Shown: positions 41,084 through 49,332 of the stretch, piece after piece
Numbering within the stretch: position 1 is the stretch's first letter
How the letters are laid out: every line of letters begins with the position of its first letter
NCBI GenBank assembly: GCA_964501415.1
Contig: CAZCSL010000001.1
Span: 62,001 to 126,000, forward strand
Length of the DNA: 64,000 nt
Direction: 5' to 3'
DNA from: B1SED10-225 sp964501415
GTDB taxonomy: Bacteria; Bacillota_I; Bacilli_A; Izemoplasmatales; Izemoplasmataceae
Notes under the pieces: generated by a model
Seen by the model: the letters and a program-made list of their open reading frames with translations, nothing else
Databases searched by the model: none
Told to the model about the DNA's origin: nothing
Translations under genes and position numbers: made by a program

Positions 41084-43367
41084 CTTTAAAAAAGGCATTA
41101 TACTCGTATTGTTTTTATTGGTGTTTGGCATTTTCGTTCATGCTCAAACGACTGATTCAAGCGATCATAATCTTCCAGTTGATGACATATATAACTACAT
41201 CGAAGATCAAAAGCTGTCTTCATCAATGTATACGAACAAAGACGATATGCGTCCATTGGCTGATGAGTCCTACATCGAGATTGAACAAGACGATCGTTTA
41301 ATCGCTAGTAATGATCGTTTTGAACTTTACCTAAATGAACAAAACTTAAACTTTAAAGTCAAAAATACTGCTACTTCTTATGTGTGGCAAACGCTTATAC
41401 CTGACCCCCAAGAAGCAGGTGGTTTAACCAGTTTCTTTAGCAGCACTATAGGCTTTGAATATATCGCTAGACGTGCTCAAAGAATGGATTTAATACCTAA
41501 TCGCGGCTTGGAACAAACTGACTACAGCGTAGATATCAGTGATATCCATGATGGCGTACAGCTCGATTTGTTTGTGGAACGCATCGGAAATGTGGTTTTG
41601 GATTTAAGTTTTACCCTTGAGGTCACGCTAGAAGAAAAAGGGATTAAAGCTCATATTCCTTATGACTCCATACATGAATCTGAAACCGAAGAGACGGCTT
41701 TAGCTAGCATTATATTATTTCCTGCACTAGGTGCAACTTACGTCGATGATGTACCTGGTTATATGATTATTCCTGATGGTATTGGGAGTATGATTAGATA
41801 TACCGATAAGGAAGGGAAATACTCTGCCCCATTCTCTGATCGTTTTTACGATTCTGATTTCGGTATACCAAGACGAACCATTACCAATAACGTGACGTCT
41901 TATCCGCTTTCCATGCCAATTTTTGGGGCGGTACACGGCGTCGATCAAAATGCCTATTTGGCGGTTATTGACTCTGGAGATAGCTATGCACGCTTGGTCG
42001 CCTATCCTAACGGCGCAAGCAACCAACCCTATAATTTAATATTTACAAAATTTGATTACCGCGCCGTATACGGGCAAAGCATTACTTCCGATGGACAAAG
42101 TAGAGTTGATAGAGTAGCCAAAACCATGGCAGAGGATATGACCAAGTATTACTATTTCTTAGATGACGAAGATGCCAACTACACAGGCATGGGCCGTCAG
42201 TACCGTGAATATTTGCTGGAGAATGGCATCTTGCAAGATGCCTTAGAACCTCAGGATGATATTCCTGTTCATCTTCAGTATTTGATGAGTGATTCACGCA
42301 ATCGCTTTATCGGTACGGGCATCGTTGAGATGAGTACGGTTGAACAAGTCAAACAGATGTATGATGCTTTGATGTCACAAGGTATCACCAATCAAACCAT
42401 CAGTTTGCAAGGCTGGAATGATGGGGGATATAGTGGCCATTTACCAAGCCGTCTGTCGTTTGAAACTTCTTTAGGTTCAAGATCACAGTATAAAGACTTA
42501 ATCGACCATATTAATGCGGATAATCCGCTGTATTTAATCAATAACTATGTAAGAGCGACCGAAGCCACGAGCCGCGTTTCTTACCGCAACGATGTTGCCC
42601 AAGGCGTTGATCGGTTCAAATTAGAACGTAGCTGCTCAAGTTGTGTTTATAACCGTCATTATACGCTTTACCCTGAAACCTCAAAAAGATTGAGTCTCAG
42701 ACATTTTGAAGCGTTTGAGGAAGCGGGTGTGAACATCCTATTTGAACAACTTGGCTCAGCGTTATTCTCTTATTATTATGATGATATGTATATGCGTTCA
42801 GATACTTTAGAGTATTATGAAGAAATATATGCCCACTATGAAAATCATGCAGGCTTTATGTATCCTAACGCGTATGCTTATGCTTATACTAACCGTTTTT
42901 TCCAAACACCCCTTTATAACTCTCAGCTCAATTACTATGATGATTTAGTACCGTTACTACCCATTGTTTTAAATGGACATATGGAACTTTACAGTCATTT
43001 TTTAAATTATAACGCACGGGGTCGTGAACAAATTCTTATGCTAGTCGATTTTGGCATCAATCCGGCTTATATTTTGACACACAATCCTTCTAGCGATTTA
43101 AGAAACACCGATATCGAACGGTATTTCTCTACCCATTTTGAAAAATGGGAAGATAGTATTATCGAAGAGTATACCTACATCAACGATGCTTTAAAGCACG
43201 TTAGGGGCGCAACCATTGAAGACCGGCGTGTCATCGATGATGGCCTGGTTTCTACAACCTACAGCAACGATGTCACAATCATTATCAATTACTCAGCGAA
43301 AGAAGCTCAAGTCGATGATATCATCATTCCACCCTTGGATTATCATGTGAAAGGGGCTGAATCATGA
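41073..43367 (+). CDS. DUF5696-like exported protein, possible glycan-active enzyme
   Basis: A 764-residue protein with a signal peptide (residues 1-24, ending V-H-A-Q). The N-terminal 240 residues look like a beta-sandwich (F-E-L-Y-L-N-E-Q-N-L-N-F-K-V-K-N). From about 385 a barrel-like domain follows with V-H-L-Q-Y-L-M-S-D-S, I-S-L-Q-G-W-N-D-G-G and V-N-I-L-F-E-Q-L-G. This layout resembles the uncharacterised DUF5696 family, which occurs beside sugar ABC transporters in Bacillota. Acidic residues on strand ends could be catalytic but cannot be assigned. The start is GTG with GGAGGTG seven bases upstream. Probably surface located; function unknown. Confidence 0.65.
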   Translation: MFSSFKKGIILVLFLLVFGIFVHAQTTDSSDHNLPVDDIYNYIEDQKLSSSMYTNKDDMRPLADESYIEIEQDDRLIASNDRFELYLNEQNLNFKVKNTATSYVWQTLIPDPQEAGGLTSFFSSTIGFEYIARRAQRMDLIPNRGLEQTDYSVDISDIHDGVQLDLFVERIGNVVLDLSFTLEVTLEEKGIKAHIPYDSIHESETEETALASIILFPALGATYVDDVPGYMIIPDGIGSMIRYTDKEGKYSAPFSDRFYDSDFGIPRRTITNNVTSYPLSMPIFGAVHGVDQNAYLAVIDSGDSYARLVAYPNGASNQPYNLIFTKFDYRAVYGQSITSDGQSRVDRVAKTMAEDMTKYYYFLDDEDANYTGMGRQYREYLLENGILQDALEPQDDIPVHLQYLMSDSRNRFIGTGIVEMSTVEQVKQMYDALMSQGITNQTISLQGWNDGGYSGHLPSRLSFETSLGSRSQYKDLIDHINADNPLYLINNYVRATEATSRVSYRNDVAQGVDRFKLERSCSSCVYNRHYTLYPETSKRLSLRHFEAFEEAGVNILFEQLGSALFSYYYDDMYMRSDTLEYYEEIYAHYENHAGFMYPNAYAYAYTNRFFQTPLYNSQLNYYDDLVPLLPIVLNGHMELYSHFLNYNARGREQILMLVDFGINPAYILTHNPSSDLRNTDIERYFSTHFEKWEDSIIEEYTYINDALKHVRGATIEDRRVIDDGLVSTTYSNDVTIIINYSAKEAQVDDIIIPPLDYHVKGAES

Positions 43368-44386
43368 TCGAAAAGATCCTTGAAAAAGTAAGTGGATGGT
43401 TTGAACGCTATCTATCTAACCCCCTTAAAAAGGCTTGGGATAAATTAACCCACAATAAAGTAGTATACAGACACCCCACTAAAATTGTGTTTTTCAATAA
43501 GTTCAATTATAAGATGACCAATTTAAGAAGAGAGAAGTGGGTTGGTCTGGGCTTTATCTTTATTTGGATGGTTGGCTATTTAATCTTCACGCTTTACCCC
43601 GTTTTTTATAGCCTATATCTAAGCTTTTTCAAAGTACACTTAGATGGTAGAGATTTAGAATTAACCTTTGAAGGCATCAATAATTATCGCGCTGCATTTT
43701 TGACAGACGCCAGTTTTAGCACCTATTTGCTTGAATATAGTCTTGAGATGATTATCAGCACCTCAGTTACAATCGTTTTTGCCCTGGTAATCGCGATGTT
43801 AATCAATCAAAACATCAAAGGCAAAGGCTTGTGGCGTACCGTGTTTTTCTTACCCGTCATCATCACCTCGGGGCCGGTCATTGGTACGTTGATTGCCCAA
43901 GGCGCAACCACATTGCCATCGCTACAGGATATTGGCATCATCGATCAAGTTTTAGATAATGTCGGCGATGCGTTTGAAGCCCCGATTCAAGCTTTATTTG
44001 ATCAGATTTTGATTGTCTTTTGGTTCGCTGGTATTCAAATCTTGATTTTGTTGGCCGGCTTACAAAAAATTGATGTCGCTATTTATGAAGCCGCGGCGAT
44101 TGATGGTGCGGGTCCTTGGGAGAATTTTTGGAAAATAACGTTGCCTTCTTTAATGCCGCTTATTACCGTTACGATTATCTATACCGTGGTCTCGATTAGT
44201 ACTTTTAGTCTCAATCCGATCATCACGTATATTAGGGATGACATTATGCTCGCAGAATCCACCGCTGAGATTACTAGCGGATATGGCTATAGCGCAGCCT
44301 TATCGTGGATATATTTCTTGACGATGACACTGATTATCTTACTTTTTACCGGCATAATTAGTATCCGGAAGAAGGTGGCATCATGA
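43364..44386 (+). CDS. ABC sugar transporter permease (MalF-like), pair 2
   Basis: A 340-residue permease with an N-terminal cytoplasmic extension of about 60 residues and six helices. The EAA loop reads E-A-A-A-I-D-G-A-G-P-W-E-N-F near residue 240 and ends L-P-S-L-M-P. It overlaps the preceding gene by four bases (ATGA) and the next by four. Its binding partner could be the lipoprotein at 32930. Confidence 0.92.
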   Translation: MIEKILEKVSGWFERYLSNPLKKAWDKLTHNKVVYRHPTKIVFFNKFNYKMTNLRREKWVGLGFIFIWMVGYLIFTLYPVFYSLYLSFFKVHLDGRDLELTFEGINNYRAAFLTDASFSTYLLEYSLEMIISTSVTIVFALVIAMLINQNIKGKGLWRTVFFLPVIITSGPVIGTLIAQGATTLPSLQDIGIIDQVLDNVGDAFEAPIQALFDQILIVFWFAGIQILILLAGLQKIDVAIYEAAAIDGAGPWENFWKITLPSLMPLITVTIIYTVVSISTFSLNPIITYIRDDIMLAESTAEITSGYGYSAALSWIYFLTMTLIILLFTGIISIRKKVAS

Positions 44387-45372
44387 AAAGTATAAAACGG
44401 ATAAAACTATTTTTCCAAGAGGTTCACCATGCCATTAAAACCAAAAACAAACAAGCGTTAAAATACGGCTTCAAAAAAACATTTATCGGCAGTAAATATA
44501 CCGATGGCCTCCTTTATAAGACATTTATTTATGTCATGCTGTTTAGTTTGGGTTACGTTTATCTTTATCCGATGCTTTATATGATTAGTAACTCACTGAT
44601 GAGTATGAGCGATATTATCAGTGTCTCGGTACGTTGGATTCCTAGTTCTCTTAACTGGGATAATTACCGTATCATTTGGGAAGACCTTAATTATCCTAGG
44701 GCGTTAAGGGATGCTTTGATCTTAGCGACTTTACCAGCCTTGAGTGCAACCGCATCAAGTGCGATTGTCGGCTATGGATTTGCGCGTTTTAGATTGCCCT
44801 TTAAAAAGACGTTGATGGCCTTGATGATTATGGCATTTATCATTCCGCCACAAATTACGATGTTGCCAACGTTTAGAATGTATGCCAATTATGAACTTTT
44901 GGGCTCAGTTAGAGCGTTTGTTTATCCTGCGCTTTTAGCTCAAGGGTTGAATGGTCCGATCTATATATTGATCTTTTATTCCTTCTTTAAAACGATTCCC
45001 AAAAGCTTGATTGAATCGGCACAACTCGATGGGGCGAGTGCGTTTAAGGCGTTCACCAAAATTGTCTTGCCCTTAGCGATTCCCTCTATTATCATCGTGT
45101 TCTTATTTAGCTTTGTTTGGTATTATAATGAGACTTATCTTTCCGGCTTATTCCTAAGAGGAAGCGACATGATGACCCTGCCACTGAGGGTTTCACAGTA
45201 TATCAACCAGTACACCGAAATCTATCCTGCAGGTTCAAGAGCTAGAGAACTTTTCCAAGCCGTGAGTCTTGCGGGGAACATTTTAGCCTTATTACCATTA
45301 TTAATCCTTTACTTCTTTACACAACGTCACTTTGTTGAGAGTATTGAACGAACAGGAATTACAGGAGAATAG
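44383..45372 (+). CDS. ABC sugar transporter permease (MalG-like), pair 2
   Basis: A 329-residue permease with about 50 extra basic N-terminal residues. The EAA loop reads E-S-A-Q-L-D-G-A-S-A-F-K-A-F near residue 210 followed by L-P-L-A-I-P. It completes the second permease pair. As with pair 1, no ATPase gene is adjacent. Confidence 0.92.
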   Translation: MKSIKRIKLFFQEVHHAIKTKNKQALKYGFKKTFIGSKYTDGLLYKTFIYVMLFSLGYVYLYPMLYMISNSLMSMSDIISVSVRWIPSSLNWDNYRIIWEDLNYPRALRDALILATLPALSATASSAIVGYGFARFRLPFKKTLMALMIMAFIIPPQITMLPTFRMYANYELLGSVRAFVYPALLAQGLNGPIYILIFYSFFKTIPKSLIESAQLDGASAFKAFTKIVLPLAIPSIIIVFLFSFVWYYNETYLSGLFLRGSDMMTLPLRVSQYINQYTEIYPAGSRARELFQAVSLAGNILALLPLLILYFFTQRHFVESIERTGITGE

Positions 45373-45374
45373 TT

Positions 45375-46538
45375 ATGAAAAAAATACAATTAGCAACCCT
45401 TTTATCCCTTATATTACTATTAAGCGCTTGCATGCTTTTTGACCGTGGGCCCGGTTATGATGAACGCGGGTTAGTCCCTGAAGAATGCGCTCACCTTGAC
45501 AACATCGATGCGTGGCAGCCCGTTTGGTGCGATGAATTTGATGAAGATGGTCTGCCTAGTTCCAATCACTGGGGGTATGACGTTGGCGGTCATGGCTGGG
45601 GCAATCAAGAACTTCAGTACTATACCGATGCTAACTTGAACAATGCGTTTGTTGAAGATGGTATTTTACATATCCGTGCCATTAAAGAGGATTTTCAAGG
45701 TTCTTCATACACCTCAGCACGTCTAGTAAGCAAATATTATGGTGACTTTGAATATGGCCGCGTGCAAGTCAAAGCAAAAATGCCTACAGGCACAGGTACT
45801 TGGCCTGCGATTTGGATGTTACCAACGGAATGGCGCTATGGCGGATGGCCCCATAGTGGAGAAATCGATATTATGGAATACGTCGGTTATGACCCAGGCG
45901 TGGTTCACGGTACCATTCATACCGGTGCTTACAACCACATGCAAGGCACTCAAATAGGCTTTTCAAAAGATGTGCCTACCGCAGAGACGGAATTTCATCT
46001 TTATGAGATGATTTGGGAACCAGGCAAAATTGACCTTTATATCGATGGTGAGCGCTTTGCGTATTTTGGGTTTAACCCAAATGCCAATATCGGCAAAGAA
46101 AACTATGAAGCCTGGCCCTTTGATCAGCCTTTCCACTTGATTTTGAACTTAGCGATTGGCGGTACTTGGGGCGGTGTTCAAGGGGTGGATGATAGTATCT
46201 TCCCTACCGAGATGCAAGTTGAATATGTCCGCGTTTATCAAAAAGATTATGCAGGTATGAGTGAAGAGGCCCCAAGCGAGCCTACTCAAATTGAAATGGC
46301 GGCTTCAAGACACGACCACATTCGCGTCCATTGGCAAAAGGCTGAACACGATGTGATGGTCCACAAATATGAAATATTCTTGGATGGCGAATTGATTGGC
46401 GATACCACGCTTAACGCCTTTAACATCGATAATTTGGATCCACAAACCAGCTATGAAGTCGGTATTGTTGCGGTTGATTTTGCTGGCAACCGCTCTAGGA
46501 TGGCAACACACAATGTACAAACCTCAAGCGCACCTTAA
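45375..46538 (+). CDS. GH16 endo-beta-1,3-glucanase (laminarinase-like) lipoprotein with C-terminal FN3 domain
   Basis: A 387-residue surface enzyme. The signal peptide ends at the lipobox L-S-A-C near residue 19. The GH16 jelly roll (about 45-290) has W-C-D-E-F-D-E-D-G-L-P near 52, W-P-A-I-W-M-L-P near 145 and the catalytic E-x-D-x-x-E as Glu163, Asp165 and Glu168 in G-E-I-D-I-M-E-Y. The extra residue in that motif (not E-x-D-x-E) marks the laminarinase side of GH16. An FN3 domain (about 298-385) with Y-E-V-G-I-V-A-V-D follows. It is the secreted depolymerase of the locus and closes the main operon. Confidence 0.92.
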   Translation: MKKIQLATLLSLILLLSACMLFDRGPGYDERGLVPEECAHLDNIDAWQPVWCDEFDEDGLPSSNHWGYDVGGHGWGNQELQYYTDANLNNAFVEDGILHIRAIKEDFQGSSYTSARLVSKYYGDFEYGRVQVKAKMPTGTGTWPAIWMLPTEWRYGGWPHSGEIDIMEYVGYDPGVVHGTIHTGAYNHMQGTQIGFSKDVPTAETEFHLYEMIWEPGKIDLYIDGERFAYFGFNPNANIGKENYEAWPFDQPFHLILNLAIGGTWGGVQGVDDSIFPTEMQVEYVRVYQKDYAGMSEEAPSEPTQIEMAASRHDHIRVHWQKAEHDVMVHKYEIFLDGELIGDTTLNAFNIDNLDPQTSYEVGIVAVDFAGNRSRMATHNVQTSSAP

Positions 46539-46550
46539 TGAATACTTGCA

Positions 46551-46579
46551 TTGTTGCTATTTATCAACTATAGTATAAT
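46551..46579 (+). promoter_or_regulatory. promoter of the lacI-type regulator gene
   Basis: TTGTTG (46551-46556), 17 bases, perfect TATAAT (46574-46579), 38 bases before the start codon. No operator palindrome is obvious here. Confidence 0.6.
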
Positions 46580-46616
46580 TATTACTCAATATAAACACGA
46601 CTAAGAAGGTGACGTT

Positions 46617-47630
46617 ATGGTAACGATAAAAGATATCTCCAAAGTCTCAGGCTTCAGTATTACAACCGTGTCCAAAGCTTTGAATAATTACCCCGATATA
46701 TCGAAACAAACCAAAGCTTATATCAATGAACTTTGTGAACAGATGGGTTATATTCCTAACAGTTCGGCCCGATCTTTAAAAACGGCTCATTCATATACGA
46801 TTGGCATCGTATTTGAAGAAATTACGAATCAAGGGTTGCAACACCCCGTCTTTTCGAAAATCTTAGAAAGCTTCAAAAGAGAAGTAGAATCCCGCGGTTT
46901 TGATATCTTGTTTTTGGCTAAGCAAATGGGCAATCAAAACGGCTCTTATTTGCAGCACTCCAAACGCAAGCAAGTTGAAGCCATTCTCGTTTTATGTGCG
47001 GATTTCAACAGTCCTGAGATGATTGAACTTTATCAATCCGATATGCCGATTATCATGATCGACTTTGATGTAAACACCGCGACTAATATCACCTCAGATA
47101 ACTATGGTGGCGTAGAAAAAGCCGTCAAACATCTGATTGATTTGAATCACCGCTTGATCGCTCATATTCATGGTGATTTAAACACCTATATTGGCGGACA
47201 ACGTAAAGAGTTTTTTGAACAAGTTTTAAAAGAACATCATATTGAATTGCCAGAAAATTACTTAGCCGATGGTCAAAATTTCTCCAAAGATGAAGGCTAT
47301 CAAGCAATGCAAAAACTAATGCATTTACCCAATCCGCCTACAGCCGTATTCTGCGCCTCAGATATGCTTGCAGTCGGGGCGATTGAGGCGATTCATGATG
47401 CCGGTAAACACGTACCCAATGATTTTTCCATCATCGGCTTTGATGGCGTTGATATCGGACAACACATTACCCCAAGATTGACGACCATCAAGCAAAACAC
47501 CGAAGAGATGGGACGTTTGGCCGCCGTGCACATGCTTAATCACCTAGACAATCCTAAGCAAATCAAAGAAAGCAAAACGTTTACGGTCAAGACCGATTTA
47601 CTCATCGGCAATTCAACCAAACCTTACTAA
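46617..47630 (+). CDS. LacI family transcriptional regulator
   Basis: A 337-residue repressor: an N-terminal helix-turn-helix (V-T-I-K-D-I-S-K-V-S-G-F-S-I-T-T-V-S-K-A) with the hinge-helix N-S-S-A-R-S-L-K near residue 53, then a periplasmic-binding-protein-like sensor domain (from I-G-I-V-F-E-E near 64; F-C-A-S-D-M-L-A-V-G near 242; G-F-D-G-V-D near 273). It presumably senses a beta-glucan breakdown product and controls the operator cluster at 25538-25596; both points are inferred. It is followed by a cytoplasmic GH16 gene. Confidence 0.93.
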   Translation: MVTIKDISKVSGFSITTVSKALNNYPDISKQTKAYINELCEQMGYIPNSSARSLKTAHSYTIGIVFEEITNQGLQHPVFSKILESFKREVESRGFDILFLAKQMGNQNGSYLQHSKRKQVEAILVLCADFNSPEMIELYQSDMPIIMIDFDVNTATNITSDNYGGVEKAVKHLIDLNHRLIAHIHGDLNTYIGGQRKEFFEQVLKEHHIELPENYLADGQNFSKDEGYQAMQKLMHLPNPPTAVFCASDMLAVGAIEAIHDAGKHVPNDFSIIGFDGVDIGQHITPRLTTIKQNTEEMGRLAAVHMLNHLDNPKQIKESKTFTVKTDLLIGNSTKPY

Positions 47631-47644
47631 AGGAGCTTTTATAG

Positions 47645-48349
47645 ATGAAGTTAATCAAGCATTACGATTTTACCAACATGAAACGGCTCAATAAAGATGA
47701 TTGGAACATTGAAGTTGGTGCAAAATGGGCTAATGATGAAGCACAACATTATGTCAATGCGCCAAAAAACCTATTTTTAAACGAACAAGGCTTGAACATC
47801 AAAGCCACCAAATATGGCGATATTTACGAAAGTGCGCGCATCCATACTAAGGGAAAGTTTTTCTTTCAATACGGCAAAGTCGATATCATCGCCAAAGTGC
47901 CAAAAGGCAAAGGGACTTGGCCTGCATTATGGATGATGAGTAACGACAACCGTTATGGTTATTGGCCGAAAAGCGGTGAGATTGACATCATGGAACACAC
48001 CGGCAACGAATTGGATAAACTCTATCTTTGTGTCCATACCGAAAGCTACAACCATACCAAACCCACGCAATACTTTCAGCAAATACATAGACTGGGCCTC
48101 AGCGATGCATTTCAAAAATATTCCTTGCTTTGGCAAAAAGATACCATCAGCTATTATTTGAACGATGAATTAGTTGGCCAATATAAAAAAGGTCAGGATG
48201 GTAAAGACCAAAGTGAAAAAGGATGGCCCTTTGACCACCCTTACTACCTGATTATTAACCTTGCAATCGGTGGCAATCTAGGCGGGAAAATTGACCCGGA
48301 TGCCTTCCCCCAAAGTTTTATCATCAAAGATATTAAAGTCTATCAATAA
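47645..48349 (+). CDS. GH16 family beta-glucanase without signal peptide (cytoplasmic)
   Basis: A 234-residue single-domain GH16 protein. The catalytic motif G-E-I-D-I-M-E-H has Glu112, Asp114 and Glu117, and W-P-A-L-W-M-M-S and N-L-A-I-G-G-N-L-G-G flank it as in laminarinases. There is no signal peptide or lipobox, so it would work inside the cell, which is unusual for GH16. It could trim imported oligosaccharides for the phosphorylase. AAAGGAG precedes the ATG, and it forms a two-gene unit with the LacI regulator. Confidence 0.88.
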   Translation: MKLIKHYDFTNMKRLNKDDWNIEVGAKWANDEAQHYVNAPKNLFLNEQGLNIKATKYGDIYESARIHTKGKFFFQYGKVDIIAKVPKGKGTWPALWMMSNDNRYGYWPKSGEIDIMEHTGNELDKLYLCVHTESYNHTKPTQYFQQIHRLGLSDAFQKYSLLWQKDTISYYLNDELVGQYKKGQDGKDQSEKGWPFDHPYYLIINLAIGGNLGGKIDPDAFPQSFIIKDIKVYQ

Positions 48350-48351
48350 AC

Positions 48352-48397
48352 AAAGCGCCTTTTAGGATTTTTACATCCTATAAAAGGCGCTTTTTTT
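48352..48397 (+). terminator. intrinsic terminator ending the beta-glucan locus
   Basis: A long stem with AAAGCGCCTTTT-AGGAT pairing to ATCCT-AT-AAAAGGCGC, followed by seven T's. Confidence 0.9.
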
Positions 48398-48455
48398 CAT
48401 GCTTATTCATAGGGTAAAGCGAATAAGATCAGTATAGATTTTTTAACGCTTATCG

Positions 48456-48485
48456 TTATCCACAAGTCTTATTTTTCGTTATAAT
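48456..48485 (+). promoter_or_regulatory. promoter of the SDR-like gene, containing a DnaA-box-like sequence
   Basis: TATAAT (48480-48485) with TTATCC (48456-48461) 18 bases upstream. TTATCCACA (48456-48464) equals the DnaA-box consensus, but only one copy is present. Confidence 0.5.
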
Positions 48486-48516
48486 ATAAGCACCACTAAA
48501 AAAGGAAGTGTTTGAC

Positions 48517-49269
48517 ATGAAAGCCGTTGTAATCGGTGCTGGTGGCACCATTGGTCAAGTATTGATGAAAACGCTCAAAGAACAAGGGCATGAAGCCTTT
48601 GCCTTTGACCGCACTAAGGTTGATATTGAAGATAAAGAAGCGGTTGAAACCTATTTGAATGAATTTAATCCAGACATCGTGTATCATTTGGGAAAGTCTT
48701 CTTTGGCGTTCACTGAAAGACTCGGTGCATGGGCCTACCAGCAAAAAGTAGCGCTTTTATTTACCTCAAGTTATAAAGTCTTTAGCGGTAAAAAAGTCAC
48801 AGGCCCCTACAGTATATTTGACAGTCCCGATGGCACCGATGCCTTCGCCAAAGACAAGATTGCGCAAGAAAAAGCGTTGTTTGATTATTATCCTTACACC
48901 TATATCGTTAGATTGGCTTGGCAAATTGACAAGGAACCAAAAGCCAATACCTTTTTAGGATTTGTTAAGGATCAAATTGAAAAAAGCGGGACGTTTAAAG
49001 CCGCTAAAGAACATTATATCTCGCTTATGTTTATAGAGGATACCGCAAAGCATCTCATCGACTTACCCAAGCAAAACCCCCCTGGTCTTTATCACCTTAA
49101 TGCCAATGAGTTTTTTAGCATTTATGAAGTGCTTAAAAACCTACAAGAAAGACAGACTTATGATTGGCTAGACTTCAACGACCAAAACCCGCTGATCAAA
49201 GATGAGACGATGGAAAACAATATCACCGTTAAAACCTTTAGCGATGAGGATTTTAAGTCTTTTGACTGA
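48517..49269 (+). CDS. RmlD-like SDR family NAD(P)-binding protein
   Basis: A 250-residue Rossmann-fold protein. The nucleotide-binding G-A-G-G-T-I-G-Q-V is at residues 8-16, and N-P-D-I-V-Y-H-L near 52 and F-T-S-S-Y-K-V-F near 90 follow the dTDP-4-dehydrorhamnose reductase (RmlD) layout. The catalytic Y-x-x-x-K is altered: the aligned segment reads F-A-K-D-K, so the tyrosine is a phenylalanine. It may thus bind cofactor without normal reductase activity, or the alignment may be shifted. The ATG at 48517 is preferred to a GTG at 48508 for spacing to GGAAG. Confidence 0.72.
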   Translation: MKAVVIGAGGTIGQVLMKTLKEQGHEAFAFDRTKVDIEDKEAVETYLNEFNPDIVYHLGKSSLAFTERLGAWAYQQKVALLFTSSYKVFSGKKVTGPYSIFDSPDGTDAFAKDKIAQEKALFDYYPYTYIVRLAWQIDKEPKANTFLGFVKDQIEKSGTFKAAKEHYISLMFIEDTAKHLIDLPKQNPPGLYHLNANEFFSIYEVLKNLQERQTYDWLDFNDQNPLIKDETMENNITVKTFSDEDFKSFD

Positions 49270-49296
49270 CCGAGATCATGTTTAAATTCAATGTTT

Positions 49297-49332
49297 AAAA
49301 AGCGACGCTCATTTGAGCGTCGCTTTGTTTTA
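49297..49332. terminator. bidirectional terminator between the SDR gene and RNase J gene
   Basis: A 12-bp perfect stem AAAGCGACGCTC/GAGCGTCGCTTT with an ATTT loop, between two convergent genes. Confidence 0.8.

Noticed and set aside
48456..48464. Replication origin suggested by a perfect DnaA box
   Set aside because: Only one box, no cluster, no AT-rich unwinding element and no dnaA or dnaN nearby; it is more likely part of a promoter.
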